A DNA stretch of 64,000 nt, from contig NC_052396.1 of the NCBI RefSeq assembly GCF_009389715.1, positions 17,452,631-17,516,630 of the forward strand. Direction: 5' to 3'. Source of the stretch: Phoenix dactylifera (taxonomy: Eukaryota; Streptophyta; Magnoliopsida; Arecales; Arecaceae). Each line of letters starts with the position of its first letter. Position 1 is the first letter of the stretch. The notes below the pieces were generated by a model. That model had not been told where the DNA came from, did no database searches, and worked only from the letters and a program-made list of their open reading frames with translations. Shown here piece by piece: positions 25,221 through 38,700 of the stretch. The position numbers and the translations under genes were made by a program.

Positions 25221-26377
25221 GGCTGGGATGAAGAAAGGCCCGAATTGGAGACCAAGAATAGTGCGGTCGCTGAGCAAGAAATGGATTTGAAGCGGATGGG
25301 ATAAGCAGGGAGGGAGGGAGAGGGGGAGGCCCTCCGCTTCCTCCTCGTCAACAAGATGACCGCAACCTGGTTCTTTACCTTAAAAAAAGGGCGTCTCGGG
25401 TCCGGTCCTTGGAAGTCCCCAGATGCAAGCTTTCGCTTGTACGAGAACGCATTTGCTTGCGTTTGGGGGTTTATAATTTCAATTATCGTAATTGGATTTA
25501 CAAGCTGCTAAAATAGTTAAACAGTTATTTGGTTGCCCACGACTCAATTACAATTTGTAATTTTAATTACAAAAATAAATGAAAAAAATGGGTATTGCAG
25601 AAGAAAAAAAAATTGATACGGTACCAATTGCAGCTCAAGTTACAAATCAAACGTCCAAATTGAGTTGGGCTCGATGTTTTATAACTTTGGATTAGCTTTA
25701 GACTCAGAAAGCTTGACCATGCCTTAAGTTGGGTTGGGTCGAGGTTACCTTTAACCTAAACTAAATTGACCTAGCCACGCACAAACCTAACCCGGCTCAA
25801 CCTAATTTGATCCTAAAATAAAATATTTTAGTTTATGTTTTTAAATTCATATTCACACTTTATATAAATTATTTGTTAAATTATATGAAGGGCTACAAAT
25901 GAGTCGAGTCCACCAGTGACCCAATCTAATTAGTCCTCCAAGGCTCGTGGATTTGTCGGGTTAAAGCTTGGGACCTAAATCTAAATTCCGAGTTAAGTTT
26001 GGTTTTTGCTTTTTTTTTGTCAATCAACCTAGGCAAAAACCTGACCGCATATTATCTGGGATAAATTTGGTCAACAAAAAAAGGGCTTCACCCAGCCCAA
26101 ACCCGATTCGGCTCAACCCAAAATTCTGAATCATTCAAACCTCCTTTCTCTTTCACTCAAAATATTTTTTCCAACGCATTGAATAATCTCTCAATTAAAC
26201 TAAACTCCCTTTTTATCTCAACAACTACATTTCTTCTTATCTATTTTCATTTACATTATGTTTAAACATTCATTTTTTTGGTACATCAACGACTCACGCA
26301 CAACGGGTGTGGGTGTAGCCCATAAAGTTAGAAGGAAGAAAAAAATACATAAGAGACAGGACCGAGATGTGATTATC

Positions 26378-26806
26378 TCAAACAAAATAGTGATGAGCCG
26401 CAAAGGATGCCACCCAGTCCGTCGCACTGTTTGCCTTTCGGAAAATATGGATAGCACGATTGGAGGCGCACTCCTCCAAAAGACTACGAATGTCGTGTAT
26501 CAACCGCATCCCGCCAGCCGCATGACTTGAATCTTGGATCCACTCGATCATCGTAGCTGAGTTCTTCTCTAGGACAATACGATCTGCACCCAACACTTGC
26601 CTCACATAGGAGATGCCCTCCCATAGAGCTCTGACCTTGGCACCGACCATAGTCTGATCGAAGATCCATCGGTCCCCAGCCACCATAAATTTGGCCTCAT
26701 GATCTCTGGTAACAAATCCAACACCACTCCATTTTTCCTCACTGACGCTGTCGTCGAAGTTCACCTTGAAAAAACTAGAAGGTGGAGGCTCCCAGAAGAT
26801 GAGCAT
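26378..26806 (-). pseudogene. RNase H-like fragment of a plant LINE (non-LTR retrotransposon)
   Basis: An open stretch of 142 residues shows the plant reverse-transcriptase-associated RNase H (RVT_3) signature: W.PP...FKVNFDDSV, GVGFVTRDH, a region like AKVRALWEGISYVR, SATMIEWIQ, and HIFRKANSATDWVAS. Such domains close the second ORF of plant LINEs. Several catalytic acidic positions look altered (ASV-type changes, LEKNSAT where D is usual). No reverse transcriptase lies next to it, so it is a detached remnant rather than a gene. Confidence 0.7.
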
Positions 26807-27339
26807 AGTTCTGGACGCTACAAGAGCGGAATGAGAGCCCCAGTCTTAGCTAGCCCAAGGGACTAGGAGTCTTATTAGAAAAAAGTAAGAGAGAAAAAAG
26901 AGGAGGGGGGGGGGGGGGATTGATTTTATATGGGCTAAATTGATTTATAAAAAATATAATTTTAATGGCTACGAGTCTTATTAGATACAAAGGGGCACGT
27001 CGATGTTGTAGAGATCAATTTATGCCATAGAAAAATGGATGAACCCTGGATTTTGTTGATAGCTGGGTAACAAATGCAGCATTAGTTTTTTAAAAGATCT
27101 ATGGCCAAGCAATAAAAAAATAAAGAAAAAGATAAGATATGCTGAGAAAAAAATACGAATCTACGAATATTAAGTTTCTACGGTGATGACCAAATAATTT
27201 CTAATTTGATTACTTTTGATGGTAATTGGAATACAAATTTAGTGGGTTTTTGATCAACCTTTGCCTCCACATTAATGTCCGAATCGGCTTGTTTGGCACA
27301 AGGCTAGGGATATTAAGTTGAGAACTAAAGATATATACT

Positions 27340-28180
27340 AAAATATATTCAGCCGCATTGGGTTGTGGAGGAGCGAATTGATCTCAGTAGGGTGTGGAAG
27401 TTAATAGTAGCCCCTAGAGTAAAATAATTTTGGTGGAAAGAAGGGTGGGTCGCTTGCCTTCTTCACTCAAGTTGATTGCTAGAGAATCAGGATGTTCTTG
27501 CCAAACTACTCCGGAAGATATCAACCAAACTACCAAAATTTACTTCGATACAATCAATCATGAATCTTTGTTGAGATCAGTTGGTCAGTGCCTTTGCCAA
27601 GTCTCTTCTCTGTTACACAGCTTGGGCAATTTGGAGTGCATGGAATGAGTATGTGTTTTTGAGTAAACAAGTCATATCTATCAGGACATATCACCTCATC
27701 GAATTCAATGGAAACAACCATCAACCCGCAGTCTTGGTTTCTTAGGTATCCCCTCCTCTAAATGGATTGGTGAAAATGAGACGCCTCTTGGAATGATGAT
27801 TCTGCTAGTTTGGGCTTTGTAATTTGGGATCATGAAGGTAATGTTATACATGCTGATGGATTCAGATTAGTTTGGTTAGAGGTGACTCAACGGTTGTTAT
27901 CAAGTGGATTTTGGTACTTCATATAAACACATCAGTGCACTCCGACTCTACGCATTTTAATCCTTCGCTTGCTGATATTAAGCAATCTTTGTCATTACTA
28001 AATTTCTTCATGGCTACTCATGCTTTCAGACAGGCAAATCAGCCCGCTGATGGGTTAGCATGTCTCGGTATTCCTTTTGAATTCACCTCGGTTGCTGCAT
28101 TGCCTCAAAGAATAAGAGCTATGTTTTGGGCTGTAAGGCTGGAGTTCAATATTTTCTTCACTAGTTTTTATGTTGTTATT
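27340..28180 (+). pseudogene. Decayed 3' end of a LINE (zf-RVT and RNase H-like)
   Basis: Around 27360-27520 the plus strand gives broken zf-RVT text (GVEVNSSP*SK, ERRVGRLPSSLKL, GCSCQTTPEDINQ). From 27872 there is RNase H-like text: VRGDSTVVIKWI, SLLNFFMATHAFRQANQPADGLACLGI. Stops and frameshifts separate the pieces. The order (zinc finger, then RNase H, then AT/T-rich tail at 28208-28260) matches a LINE 3' end on plus, opposite to the fragment at 26378-26806. Confidence 0.65.
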
Positions 28181-28209
28181 TGCATTACCTTGGTTGCATC
28201 ATTTTTTCC

Positions 28210-28237
<28 letters not shown>
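28210..28237. repeat. (TA)n microsatellite followed by a T-run
   Basis: About 14 TA units, then T10, at the presumed tail of the LINE remnant. Confidence 0.9.
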
Positions 28238-28245
<8 letters not shown>

Positions 28246-28902
28246 TATCAAAAGCCATTTTGCTTTTTCTTTTTTTACTTTTTTTTTCTTCTCCATCTTT
28301 TTCATTAAAACTCTGCTCTATTTTTTCTCGTCTATACTTCATCTGCGGGGGGCATGAGAGGCATGTATCAAGCATGCTACATTATAGCATCTCTACCTAA
28401 ATGAATGCAAGATGCCAATGTGACTCATAACATTTTCAGATTGTGTGTCGCCAAATTGCCTCAAGTGACCTGACTTTTAGAGTCCTGAATCTCCTGATAC
28501 CACATGTTTCCACATTCTTGAATTCTTTGTTCGCGATACCAAAATTGTGTGTTCTTCAAATGGGTGGTTCATGGTCAGTCAATACAGAACATGAATCTTT
28601 TTCAAAATCTACTACTAGCCTTCAGATCCTTTCTATGCAGATAGATGAGATGATACCTATCCTTATGATTCGGCAAGCTCAATGGGTTGCTATTCTGAAA
28701 ATAAGTAGTTCTATGCAACAAACTGTTACCTATGCACCCATTATACTACACACATTGGAGCACGCCAACCTGGGAAGTCTGGAATTTTCATGACGTTTTA
28801 CAGCCATTAGCCATCAACATTTCCTTACAATAAGAACAGTGTTTGCACAACTTACAGCCACGACAATCTGGTGAGCTCTCATTTTATATATGAACAAGCA
28901 CA

Positions 28903-29726
28903 CTAACAAAAGATTGGCTCTCTTACCTGAAACGTGTTTCTTTTAATCCTGTCCTCCACAAGGACCGTGGGCAGACTCACAAAAAAGTAGATCTCACTTC
29001 CACTAGACCTATCTTTTTCTGTTGGGGAGGGACGAAAGCGGACACTGACCTCAGCTCTCAAAATCTTCAAAATCTCCGAAATCCAGCTTTGCTCTGCTGC
29101 GAATGTGAAGACTTGGTTCAGGCTTGGTAGCCACTTTCTATGGGCTTCACGGTTAATCTGTAAAATACTAACTTTGATGTACGGCATCCACTGACAATCG
29201 GAGGCACACCAGCTAACTCCGCCCTCCCCCTTTTCCAGGAATAACAAAAGAAAGCAATGAAGCAGAAGAAGAAAGAAAAGGAGCAAAAGAAAAACATATT
29301 GAAAGACCACAGCAGGCATTCACAATCAAATCAATATTTTGCAGGGAAGTTGCAAGGCTATCATTTTCCAACGCTCTTGGTACTCCTTTGAAAGCCTTAA
29401 AAACCTCAAACTAACCAAAGAATCCCTAGTAAAAAACAGAGAATAGATGCTTGCTACCAATCTGAACTATTACGCATTCTATCCAGTAACTGTGCTGTTA
29501 AAGAGTAATTGGCGGCTCATGAGTTATTGATCCAGGAGATGTCAAGGACCTTCGCTTCAATATCCTGCAGTTCAAACTGGAACTCTTGTATCAGCACTTC
29601 CTCCGTGGGAGGGAGTACAAAACTGTTTATGTTGCTCTCGTTCCCCAAATCCCATGCATGCACACTTTTAAGCAGGCATCTCGAACAGATGGTTTTTCCC
29701 CTGGCATAGCAGACTCCACAAGACAT
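28903..29726 (-). other. Coding-like minus-strand stretches downstream of RUS1, function unknown
   Basis: Two open stretches read protein-like text on the minus strand: 29726-29517 (69 residues, ending EEVLIQEFQFELQDIEAKVL) and 29319-28903 (138 residues, containing FTFAAEQSWISEILKILRAE). Together they begin only 8 bp after the RUS1 stop, in the same direction, so they are either long RUS1 3' UTR or exons of a separate small gene. A donor-like GTGAGT overlaps the RUS1 stop, but joining to the AG at 29715 would need an intron of about 35 nt, which is too short. I do not recognise a family. Confidence 0.25.
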
Positions 29727-29734
29727 AAAGCTGT

Positions 29735-32700
29735 CTACTCACATACAGCATAGCCTAGATGTATCCTGTGAGGTAATGGCCGTGCTATCAGCCCATCAGT
29801 CACCCAGCCACTTTGTAGCCCATCATGTTTGACATGGCTAAATTCCCTCTGCACATAGTCTAAAGATATTTGCAGCCTCCCCCCAGGTTTGCACTCATCA
29901 GCAACGCTACCCAGTTCAATGCCTACATTTCTCTCCAGCCAGTATAGATAGCTGACATGGAACAGAGACTTGAGCATATCTCCCAGAGAAGATCCTTCTT
30001 TAAGCACCACCTGCAAAGACAAAAGGCCAGCTTAATTAATCTCAGCTGATTGGATTGGAAAACAGCAAACATGCAAATAAATAACCCCTTCGCACATTGC
30101 ACTTACAGAGAATCTTCCACCATTCACCGTAAGCAGGTAACCTTCATTTTTGAACAGATCAAAAAGTGCAAATGCATCCTCTTTGCGGTTGATGACTTCA
30201 CTGAGTTTAGACCCCAGCTGCAGCCGGCGACAAATCTCAGCTGCTGCAACTTTGGCATCCGCAGACAGTACCTGAGACTGTTCCTGCATGAAACCAAGCA
30301 AACAGGAACTAGATGTTAAAATTAAGAGGTCTGTGCAGATTAGATGTATAGAGCACATACACATGTACACGCCCAGAAACAGAGACATCTGCATGTATGT
30401 ACATACTAACATATGTGTGTGTACATATGTATCAGTATATATAGAATAATTAGAGGCTTGAAAGATGCTGTTGATTTACAAAGATTTGACCTTGGATAAG
30501 AGCTATTGATCAAGTCAGAGCCATAATGCTGATACAAAATAGATGGGAGAATGCCAGTAGATTTTTATGCTAATTTTGCAAGCAACAAATCTTCAAGGTT
30601 AACTAAAGAAAAAAACATGGCTCTTCATAAGATCCTCCATTCTCTCTTGGTTATAAGTCCTTTGCAGGATATCAATTGGATTGTGTTAGTGGATTACCTA
30701 CAGACCTGATTACCAAATTAGGTGGTACTGCTTGCACCACATTTCAGAAAGGAACTACAATATTAAATCCAAGCCAGATTAACACATAATAGGCTAAGCA
30801 TAACACCCCAACTTTGTAGCATCTTATATATAACTAATAGTGTAAGTAAGCTACACATTATAGTTTGTAGCATTGTGTGTGCATATGATTCATTTTGAAG
30901 TGAAGTTAATTCTGTTGGGTTATTCTAGAAACATATAGGAGACATTAGGATCAAATTTCAATTACTACTAGAGTCCTAAGTATGATTTAAGAAAAGCTCA
31001 AGGACTAGGCTGCAAATATTCAACAGGGTGCTGCCACTTCATGTTTTCTCTAACGTCGTGCTTTCCCTAGTAAGCTGCTGCCACATGCTTGCTATACCGA
31101 CCTCATGCTTGGCAACACACATATTTTCTCTAACCAGCTGCCACCTCATGCTTACTCACCATCTCATACTTGCTGCCTCTGATACTTGGTACACCTCATG
31201 TTCAGCCATCACATGCATATTGCCACCTCATGCTTGGTATATACCCATGACTATTAAAATAGCCACTTCATGCTTACCAATCAGCTATCCAGCTGATCCC
31301 TAGCTGGAAGGCCAACTACTATCTTATGGTCGTTGGACACCTCACTCTACAAGGTCACTATATATAGATGGTTGCTGCACCCCTACCATTCTTGCATCTA
31401 GTGAAGGGAAAAAAGAAGTGGACAATAATATCTAGCTAGAACAAAGAGAGAACAGTGTAATGTGAGGCTTTGGAACATAAATCTGTAGAGTAAGTGTCCT
31501 TCCATAGTTAGCATATTATTATGTAAGTGATTGTTTTCATGGTTTATTGATTTTGAAATAGTTTGTTCACATCTTTCCCTATGACATTATAAAAGATTGT
31601 CTTATTAGAATCAGGATTTCATTGTATTAATTACAGTAAATGCATGATTACATGGAACCTAAATACTATCCATCTTTAGGTGAAAGCAAAGTGATCATAG
31701 AGTTTCAAGATTTTGTCAACTCTTCTTATTAATACATCTACAAGAAGTTGAGATTGAAAACTTTATGTTAGTGTTTGTAGTAATTTTGTGAAATGTGAGC
31801 CTACTAGTATCATGTAAGCTATCTTAGAAGAAATTGTAGTTCATTGTATGAAATTGCTTTTGATTGTACTACATAGCATATCACCCACAATATTTGCAAC
31901 CATTATGTTGTTCAAAAGTGGAGGTCTCATGAATTGAAATGAGCCCTCTGGTTAGGAAATCAGTAAACACTCAATTACCAGGTATGATAGTTGGTCTCTA
32001 GTTAACCCTAGCCAATAAGTGTAATAGTTAGCACATCAGTGAACCCTTGACCAGCAATTACAATAGTTAGTCAAAGTGAACTCTTAGCTATTGATCAATG
32101 AAACCTTGACTCACAGGTGCAATAGTTAGTTAGTGACCGTCGATATTGAATTGATTATACTGTGGTTTCAAGCATATTCCAACATACCCAAGTGTCCCCA
32201 GGTGTATTTCAGTGTTTTGAAATAGATATATTGAAAAGTATATCTATTTTGATAAATGTTATTGGTAGATATTTGATTTTCCATAAAAATGAATCCATAT
32301 TACTCTTATGGTTTTACTATGCTTAATCATAATTTGTTCAGTCTGTTTGAATACTTGCTAAGTAGTGTAGCTCATCCCTTCAATTGTTAAATTTCAGAAT
32401 GAGAAACCAACTGGCATTAGGATAGTAGCAAGCCCAAAACACTGTGTGTATATACTGAAGCTGCTATTGCACGAAAAAGACTTATTCATTTTTTGTTTCT
32501 TTAGTTGAGGTTTGTAACTACGGAAGTGGTTGTATTAGTAAAGAGAGAGATTTCTACAGTGCACCCATACTAAAAGATATAATGTTTGTCTCTACAATTA
32601 ACTATTTTTGTATTATAAGATGATGGAATGATATGAACCTTATTTTGACTTCAAGACTATGAGCTCCAAAATTTAAATTTGGATGAGACTTAGCATTGCT

Positions 32701-35700
32701 TTGATGATCAGATGACCATTTATTTTATGATTACATGATGCTTAAATTGAGAAACATGTCCTTCCACATCAATTAAACTAAATGCAGGCCATTGATTCAC
32801 TATAATTGTTGTCACACTCAGGACTTGATAGAACCAAGTTCTAGGTTGAGACAATGGATCATACCCAAGTAGCTAGAGTATTGTTCAACACCCACTACAG
32901 AATCTCGCATCTGGACCTGCTTCTTGATGCTTTTGCACACTTTACTATCAAGCACCTAGTAAATATTATCATACTTTTTGACAGATCTGCTTGATAAAGT
33001 TTGTCTTGGATATCCACTTTATCATTTTTGAACCTAGGTTCCATTTTATTGTTCAAAGTATAACCAACAAATAAATAGATTCATTCATTCTTTCTTTCTT
33101 TCCCTTTTTTCACATGAGACAATCCTATGTGCTTTAATTTCCTACACTTTTTTCTTGGTGATAGTCACTTCCCCGTATCTGCTTCTATGCCAACTTTCAC
33201 TTCAGGCTATAAAGGATTTGACCAAAGTCTAACATGCCAAACACCATGTTTCAAAATCTAAAATGAATCTGACTTGAATCAAATCCTTACTAGTTAGCAT
33301 CTAGACCTGGACAAGTTTCCAAGTGTCCGTTTATGCCAGACTAGTTTTTGGCACGGCATTTAGAACTGGATGTGGTTTCAAGTGCTACCTTCTGCTGCTG
33401 CATGACAAATCAGCACTAGGTAAAAAACATTCCATACCATGTTGACTTCTGCTAGTTGGCACCAGTGGAGATGACTCTGTACTGCTAGTATGAAGCCAAA
33501 AAGGCTTTTTTTTTTCTTTTTTTTTCAGGGTCTCAGACCTAATTCCCTAGCTAATGCAGTTAGAAATCATGCTAATCCCCCATTCTAAACCAACCGATTT
33601 GCATTCTTGGTCCTTTAGGTAGAACTTTCTTTAAGTTGATGGGTAATCATGCACTGAATATTACTTAGCCAAATAGATGTTGCATGATTATGCATCATCC
33701 TAGAATAAACAGATTAAAAAATAGGCAAATATGTATGCAAATTGCTAAATTAATAGCAGCCAATGTGCTAACAGCTATTGCTCATCTTTCCGGATAGAAA
33801 AAAGAATTGGTTACAAATATAGGATCTTTTAGATATCCAAGTCTCCTGCAACAGGGTTGGGAAATAGAAAAGACCATTATGCAATGATAATTCATCATAC
33901 TCTTGCTTTGCAGTATATCTTCCCAAAGCAATTTAGGCTATCCTTGAACAAATAATAATAAAGTCCACTTACACTATGTGTTCTTCTGTTGACAATTGAT
34001 AAGCCTAGGAAGAGTGGTTCCTCATCATTAACCTCTTTTACACCAGGAACTTGTCCACTCAACAGATATTCACTAAAAACCAAACCTGTTCAAGGTTAAA
34101 AAGGAGAACAACAATAAAACACTTGCAATAAATCTAAATGGTAATCAAAAAATGAAATCATCAATAAATTGATTGTAGAATGCATTTCGACAGGCTGATA
34201 AGTTTCTTTTTGTCAATGTTCCAAAAATAGGAATCCAAGATTACACATGCACATACAAAGACATATTTTTGAGAAATGAGGATAATAGAGACATAGGAGT
34301 TGCACCAATTAAGGCTAAAGAAATAGAGAATAAAAAATTAAGATGGTATAGACAGATAAACAAACATCTAATGGGGCTCCATCAAGATAGGTACTTTTAT
34401 CTTTGTTGAAGATGTAGGAGGGAAAGACGTAAGATAATATTAATGGAAATTGTGAAAAAGAATATCAAAGAAGGAAACACTAGTGAAGTAGGTGCAATGA
34501 ATTTTTGAAGAGATTTCGAAACATAATTATATTGTTTAGCTTTATAGCGTCCATAATTGTAATGTAACTATAGTATCAGTGAACTATTTTTTAATTGACT
34601 GATAATTGTAGCATAACTTCTGCATATATGTAAGTATACACACGTATGCCTACACATGTGTTTGATATACATACATCAATACATACTAACAACATAAGAT
34701 TTAGCTATACCAGAGTTATATTATGGTAATAACGAAGCTACACAACCACATAATAATTATACTTTATTGTAGTATAGTTGTATTGTAGTTATATGGACCA
34801 AGAAAGAAATTTGACATTTAGAATAGTACATATAGTAGTTCCCTTTATGCTAGAAGGACAAAGAAATAAGTCTACATAGTGCATAAGAGGAAAAAAACAG
34901 CTACTAGTAAATAGATATAGAACGTCGCACAATAGTTTTAGCAATTGCAATGGTAAAAAATACATGTATTAGGGTTGACAAAAGGAAAAGTATAATTACT
35001 TGCACGATATGGATTAAGAGTCCTTAGTTGAATTGATTGGTATGACTTCAAATTGCAATACATGTGAAATCCTGTTACTGCACCGAAAGAAGCAAGAGCT
35101 AATGGTGTGGAAGAGCCGATGTAGTTGGCCAATGCTATACCAAGCATGATGCCTAGAAACTTGCTCACCATTCCTTGAGCTTCACCTTTTGCAATGACCT
35201 ACACAATCAAACTAGATTACTAATCTACTTATTGAAACATTTTAGAGAGAGAAAGAGAGAGAGAGCTAAGATACATGCCCACATCAAACTAGATTACTAA
35301 TCTACTTATTGATACATATTAGAGAGAGAGAGAGAGGGAGCAAAGATACAAGCCCACATCAAATCAGTGGAAAGTACATGAGATGAGACCAATTACGAAG
35401 AATGTCACATTATTAAACACCATTTACAACATTTTAAAATTTGAATAAATAAATAACACTAAATATAACAAAATTTATGCACTTCAAAGGTTTGTTACTA
35501 CTTGTCCATCACCAAAAAATTGTTTCTTATGTCAAGATGCTGGTATAATTTGATATATGATTAAAGAGAAACCAAATACCCCAATTTTTTGGTAGATATG
35601 TGTTTCAAGATATGTGAGATCTATAGTAGATTGTAATAACTGGTCTAAAATTGAAGAATATTCCCTCTTGATTCCTGTCAAGGTTTTGGTTGAAAATGGC

Positions 35701-38700
35701 CAATACTTAATTATGAAATACCTTCTATAAAATGCCCTTTCTCTCAAACCTGAGAATAAATCTTTCTCGAGCCTAAAAAAGGAATCACAACCATTCTTTT
35801 TCCAACTCAAACATAAAGGACCCATAATCTTTTACCATGACTCCATTAACTAGCATCTACCAGTTTTCAGTTCAGATTCAATGCTACACTTACAGTCAGT
35901 TGTGACATCAGAAAAGGCCTTTTTATCATACTCCTGCAATGATAGATTTTGAAGCTAGAGTAATTGTATGGGGTACTCCATGCTGTATGAAACAAAGTTA
36001 CCAGTGCAATTCATGGGGTCAGTGCGGTACATGGTGGAATTGTCTAATGAAGCACCAGTTGAGACATAAAGCTTTATCTCTTTTTTTTCTAAGTACCAGG
36101 GTTAGGCCTTGAGACATTTTTCTACTTGTAATTCTTACATATGTGCTAAAAGACTGATCAAGCAGGCATCTCACATGAATCAACAATCCAATCTAGGTTC
36201 ACACAAGAAGGTGTGTATCCACTTTCTATCAAGCTGTATGATCACGTGGCATTTTAAATTATAGCACTGGCTGATTTCATTTAGATCAAAATCAAACCAT
36301 AATAACAATAGCAGAACAGTTTAAGAAACAAAGCCTGGAATTACTAATGAAACATTAGATAATATCATATAACTACTGGCTCTTGGCATATGCTACAGCA
36401 AAGAGAACTTTCTCTCCACAAAGTTATAATTATTATTTTTTTAACAAAAATAATCCTGCACAAAGCAGATGTGGGCAGATGATGGTGGTTATAACTATTA
36501 TAGTGAGAATATAAAGTTACAAAAACCTCATTACAAACTGATTATTTATTATTTTTCAGGTTTTCTATAATATTTTATTTGTAATTCACCTCAAAGTGTG
36601 TTACATTACTACTAGGTTTCATCATATAGTACAACAAATAACAGTAAATATTATTTTTTTTTGAGAAATAACCATCATTATTTTAATATTAAAAAAACCC
36701 TGGTCCAGCAGATTTGGGCAGACAGTGATTGTTAAGGTTTCTTATTGAGACATTGTTACAAATTTATTAATTTTTATTTTTTTAATTTTCTTATGTTATA
36801 TTAATTTCTTTTTTATACTTTTATTATATTGCTTTAATCTTTTTTCAAACATGCATTTCAAGTGCCTGTTTTCCAGTAATTGTCACTAACAAAGATTAGT
36901 CCATCATGCACTTTAATACTTTAACTTCACTGTTGTTATCCATCTGTATCCACAAGATCAAGACTTGGAGTTGTGAAATAAAACTTTTTGGTCTTTTGAC
37001 ATTTTAAATGTTCTAAATTAGAAATCAAGATGAACTATGTGGATTTATAATTTTGATGGCTGGTCTTGTTGTTCATGGTGACATAATTGGATTCAAATCC
37101 TACAATTTTGATTCTAGATTAACTATTCTACACATATATGCATATGTATGTATGTCCATATGCACCTGCATACATGCATGCATACGTATATACACAGGAA
37201 CATACATATACATACATGTGTTTTTGAGCAAGAGTCTACTGGAAGGTTTTGAGCTCTAACCTTGACAAAGCAAACTATGTAACAGGATATAAAAAGAAAA
37301 TCCATGCTACCAATCATGATCAACAATATTAAAAATGCTTCAAACCAAAAATCAAATGTTTTGAGGCATTTCTTTCTTATAGATTGAGCAGCCATAAAAA
37401 TAATAGAATCAACCAACCTACGCTAATCAAACACAGACAAGCCATATAAATTGAATCTACATTGTTAACCATTATGACACATCTTGAAATATAAAACACA
37501 TGGTCAAATTTCAGAAGACTTGGACATTTTGCATCAACCCATTGCATCTTCCGATAAAAAATGTTACTGTTTTATACTAAAAATTGTTAATATTTTCCTA
37601 CAGCTTTAGTTAGAAACATGCAACATTGTACCTTAGCAATGTCGTTTTTAATGTTGTAAATCATAATCAACAGTTTCCAACCATGTTACAGCATAATATT
37701 GGGACGCTTCAAAGATGGATGCAGTTCCCCACATCAGACCTTGTCATTTTTCCTATCAACTAGATTTCTCCAAATTTGAGGGATATTCAAGGGATTGATC
37801 TCCAGTGGCAAAAACTTAAATTTTGACTAACAAGCTAGGTCTACCTACCAATTAGCCTTTTATGTTTCATGGCAAGCGCTCTTTTGCCTGAAGTTTCTTG
37901 GTAGCTTTTAAATATCAATTCTAGTGGGTCGACATCAAGTTGACAGTTGACTGTACAAATCATATAAATTCATTTGTAGAGAATTCCTTGGTGTGTAGAC
38001 AGCCACACTCTGATAGGAAATATTTTGCATGATGCAAACAATGATGAGGTCATGACTGATTGAGTGGATCCTTAATATGAACAGCCCATTATTAACTTTC
38101 ACTAGGAGGATACGTGCTCAAGTCTTCCTAATAGGCCTCTTCACCCCCCCCCCCCCCCCCCACACCACCACCACACACCCACACATACACACCAGCCCCT
38201 TGCCCAACAGCCCATCCAAGTCAACAAATCAAGCTGGCATAAAATGTAATCCAATACTACCATATGGTACATTAATATTGTTAGTATAGGGCATTTATCA
38301 TAGGAAGATAAACTAAGGAGCGCATGAGTACCTCTGCAAAATTTCTTTGCACAGCAAAACCTGCATAGAAACAGCTTCTGGTAGCAGCCTGTGACAATAT
38401 AGACAAGTTGCAAATTTTAGCGAGCAGGTTGAACGCCAAAACATACCTATGCATAAATTAGATGACAACTAATAAATTCTAGAAATTGCAAACTTCTTAT
38501 ATGATTTGGAAAGGCCGATTGAGTAGTAAATCTTATGAGTTAGCCTTCTATTTAATCTGTGAGATGAATCAAGTTGATTTAGGAAAGACATGTCCTACCA
38601 CCTCCTAAGTTCAATGAATCATGGATAGCATACTTTGGTATTAAAGGAGTAACATATTTAGTTGATTTATTGGATTATTTAATATTTCAACTAAAACTGC

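Larger units (their letters stand above)
25221..29734. other. Intergenic region between ASHH3-like start and RUS1 end
   Basis: The right flank of the ASHH3-like gene (25221-25380) is GC-rich, as a 5' UTR/promoter would be. Then come AT-rich repeats with runs like ACCTAACCCGGCTCAACC (25640-26120), two LINE-derived RNase H fragments in opposite orientations, a poly-G tract near 26907-26918, a TA microsatellite, and coding-like minus-strand stretches at 28903-29726. Confidence 0.6.

Noticed and set aside
28443..28793. A 116-residue open frame on plus
   Set aside because: Text reads acceptably but has no recognisable motif, no flanking exons and sits at the edge of LINE debris. Too little to call a gene.
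29715..29747. A short intron joining RUS1 exon 7 to the downstream frame (GTGAGT..CCAG)
   Set aside because: It would be about 35 nt or less, too short for a plant intron, and RUS1 already ends at its usual place.
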